From DASPWW01 sp035461345 (GTDB lineage Bacteria; Actinomycetota; Thermoleophilia; Solirubrobacterales; 70-9), in contig DATHVJ010000055.1 of the NCBI GenBank assembly GCA_035461345.1, forward strand, positions 1-16,473: DNA of 16,473 nt. Direction: 5' to 3'. The stretch's first letter is position 1. Every line of letters starts with the position of its first letter. The notes under the pieces were generated by a model. It did not search any database. It was given only the letters and a program-made list of their open reading frames with translations, and was not told the origin of the DNA. This document shows, one piece after another, positions 1 through 5,902 of the stretch. The translations under genes were made by a program, and so were the position numbers.

Positions 1-172
1 TGAGGCAGCCGCGAACGCCGAGCACGAGCAGGATCAGGATCAGGATGCCGACCGCAACCGCGCCCAGGCGGCGCACCATGAACACGCGCTGCCGCTCCGG
101 CGGCATGCGCGAGTGGTCGTCCGGATCGGTGGCGACCGGGGGAAGTGAGTCTTCCTCGTCGAGGAAAGCCAA
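1..172 (-). CDS. Membrane-anchored hypothetical protein, partial (3' end beyond the window)
   Basis: The minus strand from 172 leftward is open to the window edge and encodes 57 residues. They start at a TTG codon (172-170), giving an acidic, proline-containing cytoplasmic stretch (around residues 4-19), then a basic RQRVFMVRRL segment and one strongly hydrophobic helix (AVAVGILILILLVLGVRG) that ends in GCL at the edge. This is the signature of a type II membrane-anchored protein with its main domain after the helix, outside the window. I recall similar VRRL-helix-GVRGCL starts in conserved hypothetical proteins of Thermoleophilia, but I cannot name a function. The start is uncertain: no clear ribosome site precedes the TTG, and in-frame ATG codons occur at 85-83 and 79-77, the first just upstream of the helix. 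It is divergent from the kinase operon, so 173-259 probably holds both promoters. Confidence 0.6.
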   Translation of the reverse strand, partial: MAFLDEEDSLPPVATDPDDHSRMPPERQRVFMVRRLGAVAVGILILILLVLGVRGCL

Positions 173-205
173 GGTTGCCCTTCGCGGTGAGTCGCGAAAG
201 CCAAG
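145..205. repeat. Imperfect direct repeat in the divergent upstream region
   Basis: The blocks GTGAGTC and GAAAGCCAAG occur in the same order twice. The first copy is at 145-151 and 164-173. The second is at 187-193 and 196-205, and has ten fewer bases between the blocks. The first copy overlaps the start of the minus-strand gene; the second lies in the non-coding gap. It may be a partial duplication or a pair of protein-binding sites. Confidence 0.6.
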
Positions 206-243
206 AGTATGAACACTGGTTCGGAGCGCCGCCGTACCCACGC

Positions 244-280
244 AGGAGGCGCACGGGAAATGGCGAACTCGAAGCCGTAG
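244..280 (+). CDS. Six-codon upstream ORF (MANSKP) with a strong ribosome site, coupled to the kinase start
   Basis: A perfect AGGAGG lies at 244-249. Ten bases later is ATG (260-262), which opens a frame of only six codons ending in TAG (278-280). The last base of this stop is the first base of GTG (280-282), the best start for the downstream kinase. The kinase itself has no ribosome site at a useful distance. The arrangement fits a leader minicistron with termination-reinitiation coupling (TAGTG). The alternative is that the kinase once started at this ATG and a small indel, or an error in the sequence, broke the frame. The interval given includes the ribosome site; the ORF itself is 260-280. 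Confidence 0.45.
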
Positions 281-1851
281 TGGTGGGCGACACGGTCCTC
301 GGACGCTTCAGGCTGCTCGAGCCGATCGGCTCGGGCGGGTTCGGGACCGTCTATCGCGGCGTCGACCTGCGCCTCGAGCGGCCCGTCGCGGTCAAGGTCA
401 TCGAGTCACGCGGCCGCGCCGGCCGGCGTGTGCTGCGCGAGGCGCAGGCGGCGGCCAGGCTGAACCACCCCGGGATCGTCACCCTGTACGAGCTCGGCGA
501 GGCCGGCGGTCGCGCGTACCTCGTCAGCGAGCTGGTCGAGGGCGACACCCTGGATCGGCTCGCGGCCGAGGGAAGGCTGTCGGACCGCGACGTCGCCGAC
601 GTGGGGATCGAGCTGTGCGAGGCGTTGGAGCACGCTCACGAGCATGGCGTGCTGCATCGCGACATCAAGCCCCAGAACGTGATCGTTCGCGATGACGCCC
701 TTCCCACGCCGGCGGGAGCCGCCCGGGCGAAGCTGATGGACTTCGGAACGGCCGCGCTGGTCGACGGCCCGGCGCTGACCGCGACGGGAGAGGTGATCGG
801 GACGATCGCGTACATGGCCCCCGAGCAGGCGGAGGGCGCGGCCATCGGATCCGAGGCGGATGTGTACGCGCTCGCTCTCACCCTGCGGGAGTGCTGGAGC
901 GGCGACAACCCGTTCTCGCGCCCGACCCCGGCGGCGACGGCACGGGCTATCGGAGAGCCGGCCGCGCCGCTGTCCGCCGAGCGTGACGACATCCCGCGGG
1001 AGCTGTGCGAGGTGCTCGACGCGTGCCTCGCACCGCACCCCGGGGCGCGCCCGACGATTCGCCAGCTCGGGGCGGTCCTCGAGCGCGCTACGGATCACCT
1101 GGACTATGCGGAGCCCGTCCCGTCGCCGTCCGGCGGCGGGCGACTCGAGGCGGTCCTCGCGGCGCCGTCTCGCCGCACCGTGGCCGTGGTGCGGATCGCG
1201 GTCCTCGCGGCGCTCATCGGGCTCATCGTGTGGCTGGGCGTCGTCGCCGGCGAGCCGGGCGCCGCTCTCGTGGCGGCCGCGCTGCTGCTTCCCGCGCCGC
1301 TGCTGCTTCCCGCGCCGGCGCACTGGGCGCTGCCGGCCGCCGCCCCGCTCCTCGGAGCGGTCGGGATCGCGCCGGTGTACCCGGCCCTTGCGGCCGTGGC
1401 CGGGACATCCGCCCGCCGCGCCGTGCTGGCGGCGCTGGGGTGGGCGTGGCTGGTCGCGTGTGAGGCGATCTTCGGCTCGCGGCTTCTGTTCGGATCGGCC
1501 GACGCCGCGCCCGACGCGTGGAGCGCGTCGCTCGGGAACGCCGCGACGGGCCTCCTGGGGCCCATCCTCGCCCCGGAGTCGATCCTGGTCGGGCTGGTCT
1601 GGGTCGGCTCGGCGGTCGTGCTCGGGGCGCTGCTGCGCGGCCGTCTGGTCGCGCTAGAGCTGCTGGCCGCCGTCGTGTGGGCGGCGGGCCTCGTGGCGCT
1701 GCACGGGGCGCTCGCGGGAGGAGGGCCGGAGCCGGCGACCGGACCGCTCGCCGTGGCGCTCGTGGCGGTCGCCGCGGCCGCGATGTGGGCGCGAGCCGGG
1801 CGCGAATCGCGCGCCGCGCCGCGCGTGGGGCGCCCCTCTCTGTACCACTAG
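280..1851 (+). CDS. Ser/Thr protein kinase with a multi-pass C-terminal membrane domain
   Basis: Residues 8-270 form a complete Hanks-type kinase that phosphorylates Ser/Thr at the cytoplasmic face. Visible elements are the glycine loop GSGGFGTVY (17-25), lysine K39 in VAVKV, catalytic HRDIKPQN (D128), DFG (D154) and the APEQ block. A short extra segment rich in Pro and Ala (about 140-150) separates the catalytic loop from DFG. From about residue 297 the protein becomes a run of roughly six to eight hydrophobic helices with no evident extracellular sensor domain, unlike PknA or PknB. I chose GTG 280 because homologous kinases start a few residues before the V-L-G-R-F-R segment. An open frame back to GTG 145 exists but encodes Arg-rich, non-kinase-like sequence. 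It heads the operon, 73 bases before fhaA, where pknA would be expected elsewhere in the locus. The function of the membrane domain is unknown. Confidence 0.9.
   Translation: MVGDTVLGRFRLLEPIGSGGFGTVYRGVDLRLERPVAVKVIESRGRAGRRVLREAQAAARLNHPGIVTLYELGEAGGRAYLVSELVEGDTLDRLAAEGRLSDRDVADVGIELCEALEHAHEHGVLHRDIKPQNVIVRDDALPTPAGAARAKLMDFGTAALVDGPALTATGEVIGTIAYMAPEQAEGAAIGSEADVYALALTLRECWSGDNPFSRPTPAATARAIGEPAAPLSAERDDIPRELCEVLDACLAPHPGARPTIRQLGAVLERATDHLDYAEPVPSPSGGGRLEAVLAAPSRRTVAVVRIAVLAALIGLIVWLGVVAGEPGAALVAAALLLPAPLLLPAPAHWALPAAAPLLGAVGIAPVYPALAAVAGTSARRAVLAALGWAWLVACEAIFGSRLLFGSADAAPDAWSASLGNAATGLLGPILAPESILVGLVWVGSAVVLGALLRGRLVALELLAAVVWAAGLVALHGALAGGGPEPATGPLAVALVAVAAAAMWARAGRESRAAPRVGRPSLYH
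1282..1317 (+). repeat. Perfect 18-bp tandem duplication inside the kinase membrane domain
   Basis: CTGCTGCTTCCCGCGCCG is present twice back to back (1282-1299 and 1300-1317) and encodes LLLPAP twice in a hydrophobic segment. It is in frame and probably arose by replication slippage; length variation between strains would be expected. Confidence 0.85.
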
Positions 1852-1860
1852 CATTGTGCG

Positions 1861-1892
1861 GGCCGCAACGCGCGGCCGGCCGCGTGCGGCCG
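1861..1892 (+). promoter_or_regulatory. Four alternating self-complementary arms ahead of fhaA (possible switching hairpins)
   Basis: In the 73-base gap between the kinase and fhaA, GGCCGC (1861-1866), GCGGCC (1872-1877), GGCCGC (1878-1883) and GCGGCC (1886-1891) follow one another. Arms 1-2 and 3-4 can form two hairpins. Alternatively arms 1-4 can pair, or arms 2-3, which form a 12-base palindrome. No T-run follows, so it is not a classical terminator. It ends 20 bases before the fhaA ribosome site. In DNA this GC-rich, some self-complementarity is expected by chance. Confidence 0.4.
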
Positions 1893-1911
1893 TCCACGGC
1901 ATCCGATTCGC

Positions 1912-1927
1912 AGGAGCTTGAGCGATC
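1912..1927 (+). promoter_or_regulatory. Ribosome site and putative ATC start of fhaA
   Basis: AGGAG at 1912-1916 is eight bases from ATC at 1925-1927, ideal spacing. TTG (1918-1920) is only one base away from the ribosome site and leads into a different frame. Removing the seven bases ATCAGCG (1925-1931) would instead give TTG AGC GTT CTC in the FhaA frame, so a short insertion is a second explanation. Confidence 0.45.
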
Positions 1928-2695
1928 AGCGTTCTCCGCAATCTCGAAGCCAGGATCGAAGGCCTCGTCGAAGGGGTGTTCAGCCGTGCCTTCAGCTCCC
2001 AGGTGCAGCCGGTCGAGATCGCCCGCAAGCTCGCCAAGGAGATGGACGCGCACCGCACGGCGTCGGTGTCGCAGGTGTACGTCCCCAACCAGTACACGGT
2101 CTATCTCTCGGCCGAGGACCATGCTCGCCTCGAGGGCTACGAGCGCTCCCTCGAGCAGGAGCTGTCCGGGTACCTGCTCGAGCACGCGCGGCGTCGCGAC
2201 TACGCGCTGCTGACGCGCCCCGAGGTCTCGCTGGAAACCGACGAGCGCCTGCGGCTGGGTGAGTTCGGGATCCAGACGCGGCTCGTCAAGCCTCCGCCGC
2301 GCCAGGGCGAGGCGCCCGAGCAGGGGGAGCAGGGGCAGACGATGGTGTACGCGTCTCCGAAGCAGGAGGGTCGCCAGAAGAAGGCCCGGCAGCCCGGCGC
2401 CCGGCTGGTCGATACCCGCGCCATCGTCTCCATGGACGACCGTCGCTACGTGCTCGACGGGCCGGTCGCCGTTCTCGGCCGCTCGCACGAGTGCGACTGC
2501 GTGTTCAGCGACCCCAACATCTCCCGGCGCCACGCCGAGCTGCGGCGCGGGCCGACCGGGGACTGGCAGGTCGTCGACCTCGGCTCCACGAACGGGGTCA
2601 AGGTCAACGGGCGCCGTGTCGAGAGCTCGCGGCTCTCGCCCGGCGACGAGGTCGTCCTGGGCACGACGAGGTTCGTCTTCGACATCGAGCAATGA
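1925..2695 (+). CDS. fhaA: FHA-domain protein FhaA-like (DUF3662 + FHA); ATC start proposed
   Basis: A cytoplasmic phosphothreonine-binding adaptor. The N-terminal ~120 residues match the DUF3662 region of FhaA proteins (basic helices, VEIARKLAKEMD, a mixed strand region). A Gln-rich linker follows, then an FHA domain from about 165 to 256 with GRS (185-187), SRRHAEL and STNGVKVNG motifs. In mycobacteria FhaA binds PknB-phosphorylated partners, including MviN. Start: the conserved N-terminus SVLRNLEARIEGLVEG is in frame but lacks ATG, GTG or TTG. It is preceded by an in-frame TGA (1919-1921) and then by ATC (1925-1927), eight bases after AGGAG (1912-1916). I therefore give ATC 1925 as the start. 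The conservative alternative is GTG 1976, which would delete 17 residues. It lies between the membrane kinase and fhaB in the operon. Confidence 0.85.
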   Translation: MSVLRNLEARIEGLVEGVFSRAFSSQVQPVEIARKLAKEMDAHRTASVSQVYVPNQYTVYLSAEDHARLEGYERSLEQELSGYLLEHARRRDYALLTRPEVSLETDERLRLGEFGIQTRLVKPPPRQGEAPEQGEQGQTMVYASPKQEGRQKKARQPGARLVDTRAIVSMDDRRYVLDGPVAVLGRSHECDCVFSDPNISRRHAELRRGPTGDWQVVDLGSTNGVKVNGRRVESSRLSPGDEVVLGTTRFVFDIEQ

Positions 2696-2704
2696 GGACA
2701 CTCG

Positions 2705-2766
2705 GTGCGATGTGTCGCACTCCGCCCGTCCCTGCACAAACCGTGCGAAGTGCTTGCACTTCGCGC
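2705..2766 (+). promoter_or_regulatory. Two inverted repeats sharing GTGCGA between fhaA and fhaB
   Basis: The 95-base gap 2696-2790 holds a perfect 6-bp hairpin GTGCGA/TCGCAC with a 4-base loop (2705-2720). It also holds a longer one, GCGAAGTG/CACTTCGC with loop CTTG (2745-2764), extendable to 2743-2766 with one G-T pair. Both start with GTGCGA. No T-run follows either, so they are more likely an operator pair, an RNA processing or attenuation element, or a weak terminator than a strong intrinsic terminator. This is the only sizeable gap after fhaA before pknB. Confidence 0.5.
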
Positions 2767-2790
2767 GCCTGATTCGTGCGCGCTTGACTC

Positions 2791-3258
2791 ATGGAATCTG
2801 ATCCGGTCGCCGTCGCGCTCAAGTTCGGCTTCCTCGCCGTCCTCTACCTGTTCCTGTTCTGGGTCGCGCGCAGCGCCCTGCGCGAGCTTCGCGGCACCGC
2901 GGCGCCGGCGCCCGAGGCCACCGGTCTCCACCCGATCCCGAAGGACGACGGGAGCGGCGCCTCCGACGCGTGGCTGGTCGTCGTCAAGGGCGGCGGCCTC
3001 GACTCCGGCGAGCGCTTCGACCTCTTCGGCGGCGTCTCGATCGGCCGCTCCTCCGAGGCCGATGTGCGGATCGAGGATCGCTTCGCGTCGCAGATCCACG
3101 TCCGCATCTACCCTCGCGGCGGCGGCTACTACGTTGAGGACATGAACTCGACCAATGGGACGTTCCTCAACGGCGAGCGGCTGGACGGAGAGACGCAGCT
3201 GGCCCACCTGGACGCGATCGAGATCGGCGACACGGAGTTCAGGTTCGAGCTGGAATGA
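2791..3258 (+). CDS. fhaB: Membrane-anchored FHA-domain protein (FhaB/FipA-like)
   Basis: A 155-residue protein with one N-terminal membrane helix (about 8-26, LKFGFLAVLYLFLFWVA). A linker leads to a C-terminal FHA domain (about 65-155) containing SIGRSS, SQIHVRI and NSTNGTFLNGERL, the phosphothreonine-binding loops. In mycobacteria FhaB (FipA) is a PknB/PknA substrate that links kinase signalling to division proteins such as FtsZ and FtsQ. Its size, helix and position directly before the phosphatase all match. ATG 2791 is the first in-frame start and sits just before the helix; there is no obvious Shine-Dalgarno sequence, and the region upstream is the hairpin-bearing gap. Its stop overlaps the next ATG (ATGA), implying translational coupling. 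Confidence 0.92.
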   Translation: MESDPVAVALKFGFLAVLYLFLFWVARSALRELRGTAAPAPEATGLHPIPKDDGSGASDAWLVVVKGGGLDSGERFDLFGGVSIGRSSEADVRIEDRFASQIHVRIYPRGGGYYVEDMNSTNGTFLNGERLDGETQLAHLDAIEIGDTEFRFELE

Positions 3259-4541
3259 CGCTCCGGGTAGCAGAGGAGGCACACCGGACCGACACGGGGC
3301 GGCAGCGGCACGCGAACGAGGACGCGTACTACGCCGATGCTCCCCTGTTCGCGGTCGCCGACGGGATGGGGGGCGCGCAGGCCGGCGAGGTGGCGTCGAA
3401 GATCGCGGCCGAAGCTTTCGGCGACAGCGATAACCGCGGCGAGGCCCCAGAGGGGTTCCTGCGCGGGGTGGTTCGCACCGCCAACGACCGGATCCACCAG
3501 CTCGCGGAGCGCGACGCCTCTCGGTCGGGCATGGGCACCACGCTGACCGCCGCTCTGCTCGGTGACGACGAGGTCAGCCTCGCGCACGTCGGCGACAGCC
3601 GCGCGTACGTTTTCCGCGACCGTGAGCTGAAGCGGCTGACGAGCGACCACTCGCTCGTCGAGGAGCTCCGTCGGCAGGGCCGGTTGACCGAAGCGCAGGC
3701 AGAGGAGCATCCCCAGCGCTCGATCATCACCCGCGCGCTAGGTCCCGAACCGGACGTCGAGGTCGACACGATGACCGTGCCGGCTCGTCCCGGCGACGTC
3801 TTCGTGCTGTGCAGCGACGGCCTCACGACGATGGTCCCCGAGGCGCGGATCGCGCGCATCCTCGAGCGCTCGCGGGACCTCGACTCCGCCGTGGCGCGCC
3901 TGATCCGCGAGGCGAACGAGGGCGGCGGGCGCGACAACATCACGGTCGTCGCCTTCCGCGTCGACGACGTCGCCGCCGGCGCGCCCGCCGAGGAGCCGCC
4001 GACCCTGATCGCCCCGCCGGCGCCGGCGGGCGAGCGCGCCGAGGAGCCGGCGGTCGCGGCGACGTCCCGAGCCGCCCGGCCCACCGCCGCAGCGCCCGCT
4101 GGGCGCCGGTGGCCGCGGGTTCTCGCCCGGGTCTTGATCCCGATCGCGATCCTGGCGCTGCTCGCGGCGGGAGCGGTGTTCGGGGCTCGCCAGGTGTACT
4201 TCCTCGGCGTCGACGAGGGTGGGCGCATGGCTCTGTACCGGGGACTCCCGTACGACCTGCCGCTCGGGATCTCGCTCTACGACGAGCGCTACTCGAGCCC
4301 CGTCCAGTTCGACGCGTTGCCGCCGGGACTGCAGTCCAACGTCACCGACCACGAGCTGCGCTCGCACGACGACGCCGCGTCCCTGATCCGCGAGTACGAG
4401 GACGTCGCCGCGACCGCTGCCGCCGAGGGGAGACCCGCCGGCGGCGGGAAGCAGCAGGGCGGGAAGCAGCAGGGCGGGAAGCGAAGCCAGGGCGAGCGCG
4501 GGGACGGCGGCGGAGGCCGCAGGCAGGGCAGGCAGCGGTGA
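3255..4541 (+). CDS. pstP: PP2C-family Ser/Thr phosphatase with a membrane helix (PstP)
   Basis: A metal-dependent phosphatase that reverses the operon's kinases. Residues 5-237 form the PP2C domain: RHANEDAYY (with E22-D23), VADGMGG (D36, G37), SGMGTTLTAALL, HVGDSRAYVF, SDHSLVEEL, LCSDGLT and DNITVVAF. All metal-binding acidic positions are present. An Ala/Pro-rich linker leads to one membrane helix (about 291-312) and then an extracytoplasmic region of some 115 residues, as in PstP of mycobacteria. The tail is low-complexity, with repeats of Gly-Gly-Lys-Gln-Gln, and very basic. ATG 3255 overlaps the fhaB stop by four bases, and the gene's own TGA overlaps the next GTG, so the phosphatase is coupled on both sides. 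Confidence 0.95.
   Translation: MTLRVAEEAHRTDTGRQRHANEDAYYADAPLFAVADGMGGAQAGEVASKIAAEAFGDSDNRGEAPEGFLRGVVRTANDRIHQLAERDASRSGMGTTLTAALLGDDEVSLAHVGDSRAYVFRDRELKRLTSDHSLVEELRRQGRLTEAQAEEHPQRSIITRALGPEPDVEVDTMTVPARPGDVFVLCSDGLTTMVPEARIARILERSRDLDSAVARLIREANEGGGRDNITVVAFRVDDVAAGAPAEEPPTLIAPPAPAGERAEEPAVAATSRAARPTAAAPAGRRWPRVLARVLIPIAILALLAAGAVFGARQVYFLGVDEGGRMALYRGLPYDLPLGISLYDERYSSPVQFDALPPGLQSNVTDHELRSHDDAASLIREYEDVAATAAAEGRPAGGGKQQGGKQQGGKRSQGERGDGGGGRRQGRQR
4443..4482 (+). repeat. 15-bp tandem repeat in the pstP tail
   Basis: GGCGGGAAGCAGCAG occurs at 4443-4457 and 4458-4472, and a partial third copy (ten bases) follows at 4473-4482. It encodes repeated GGKQQ near the C-terminus of the phosphatase. 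It is in frame and likely prone to length change by slippage. Confidence 0.85.
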
Positions 4542-5902
4542 GCGCGCGAAACAGGGAGCTGTTCGCGCTCATCCCCGTCGCGCTGCTGGTCACCGGCGGG
4601 TTCGCGGCCGTGTTCATCGTCCAGTCGAGCCAGATCGGCGACCTCAGCCTCACCTACGGCGCCTACTTCCTCGCGGTGTGCCTCGCCACGCACGTGTTGA
4701 TCCGGGTCCGGCTGCCGTACGCCGATCCTTACCTGTTCCCGCTCGTCGCCCTGCTGGCGGCGTTCGGGCTCGTGGTGATGTTCCGGATCGACGAGAGCCT
4801 CGCCGTCAAGCAGGCGTCGCTGTTCGTCGTCGGACTGGGGCTTTTCGCGCTCACGATCGTGCTGCTGCGCGACTACGAGGTCCTGGAGCGGTACCGCTAC
4901 GTGATCGCCACGGCGGGGATCCTGCTTCTGATCCTGCCCCGGTTCCCGCTGATCGGCGAGCAGGTCAACGGCGCCTACCTCGGCATCGACCTCGGGCCGA
5001 TCGCGTTCCAGCCCGCCGAGGCGGCGAAGATCTGCGTCGTCATCTTCCTCGCCAGCTACCTGCGCGACAAGCGCGAGGTGCTGGTGGTCGGCGCGCGGCG
5101 CATCGCGGGGATCATCCTCCCGCCGCTGAAGCACTTCGGCCCGCTGCTCGTCGTCTGGGGGGCCGCGATGTTCATGCTGATCGTCATCCGCGACCTGGGG
5201 AGCTCGCTGATGTTCTTCGGCGCCTTCCTCGCGCTGCTGTACGTCGCCACCTCGCGGATCTCGTTCGTGCTCATCGGGCTGGCGATGTTCGCGGTCGGTG
5301 CCTGGGTGCTGTCGTCCACCGTCGGCCACGTCGGCGATCGCGTCGAGATCTGGCTCGACCCGTTTGGCAGGGGCGCACCCGAGGGCGCGGGCCAGATCAC
5401 TCAGTCGCTGTACGCCCAGGCGGACGGGGGCCTGTTCGGACGCGGGCTCGGCTCCTCCCTGCTCGAGCTGCCGGGCCCGTTCAAGCCCGACTGCGCGCAG
5501 CCGTTCCCCGATTGCGGCAGCATCCTCCCGGCGCCGCACACCGATTTCATCTACGCGGTGATAGTGAACGAGCTCGGCCTGTTCGGCGCTGCGGCGGTCG
5601 TGATCACATACCTGCTGATCGCCGAGCGTGGGTTCAAGACCGCGGTTCTCGCGAGCGACGGGTTCGGGAAGCTCCTCGCCGCCGGGCTGACGGCGGTGCT
5701 CGCGCTGCAGGCATTCGTGATCCTCGGCGGGGTGGTGCGGGTGATCCCGCTGACCGGGGTCACGCTGCCCTTCATCAGCTACGGCGGCAGCTCGATCGTC
5801 GCCAACATGGTCCTGCTCGGGCTGCTGCTGGTCATCTCCGATCGCGCCCGCCGCCCGCCGGCCCCGCGCCGCGGGATCGAACCCGAGCCGGTGGGCCGGT
5901 GA
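4538..5902 (+). CDS. rodA: SEDS peptidoglycan glycosyltransferase (FtsW/RodA family)
   Basis: A 454-residue polytopic protein with about ten to twelve hydrophobic helices. SEDS proteins polymerise lipid II into glycan strands together with a class B PBP, here the next gene. Family signatures are GIDLGPIAFQPAEAAKI (usual FQPSE/ELAKI block), RDLGSSL, AQADGGLFGRGLG, PHTDFIYAVIVNELG and PLTGVTLPFISYGGSS near the C-terminus. The large extracytoplasmic loop contains C319 and C326, which are not a general SEDS feature that I know of. In mycobacteria the gene at this place is called rodA; the sequence alone does not tell elongation (RodA) from division (FtsW). The GTG start overlaps the pstP stop (GTGA), and its own TGA overlaps the pbpA GTG. 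Confidence 0.93.
   Translation: MSARNRELFALIPVALLVTGGFAAVFIVQSSQIGDLSLTYGAYFLAVCLATHVLIRVRLPYADPYLFPLVALLAAFGLVVMFRIDESLAVKQASLFVVGLGLFALTIVLLRDYEVLERYRYVIATAGILLLILPRFPLIGEQVNGAYLGIDLGPIAFQPAEAAKICVVIFLASYLRDKREVLVVGARRIAGIILPPLKHFGPLLVVWGAAMFMLIVIRDLGSSLMFFGAFLALLYVATSRISFVLIGLAMFAVGAWVLSSTVGHVGDRVEIWLDPFGRGAPEGAGQITQSLYAQADGGLFGRGLGSSLLELPGPFKPDCAQPFPDCGSILPAPHTDFIYAVIVNELGLFGAAAVVITYLLIAERGFKTAVLASDGFGKLLAAGLTAVLALQAFVILGGVVRVIPLTGVTLPFISYGGSSIVANMVLLGLLLVISDRARRPPAPRRGIEPEPVGR

Noticed and set aside
145..279. Extension of the first kinase to GTG 145
   Set aside because: The added 45 residues are Arg-rich and not kinase-like, overlap the divergent gene's start, and have no ribosome site.
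1852..1924. tRNA gene between the first kinase and fhaA
   Set aside because: Self-complementary arms suggested one, but there is no cloverleaf, T-loop motif or CCA-side acceptor.
1223..2737. 504-codon open frame on the minus strand
   Set aside because: It is antisense to the first kinase and fhaA, with low-complexity Arg/Pro/Ala composition and no domain.
4678..5898. Upstream extension of the pbpA reading frame
   Set aside because: The frame is open only because of GC-rich third positions. It lies wholly inside the SEDS gene and encodes Arg/Pro-rich sequence.
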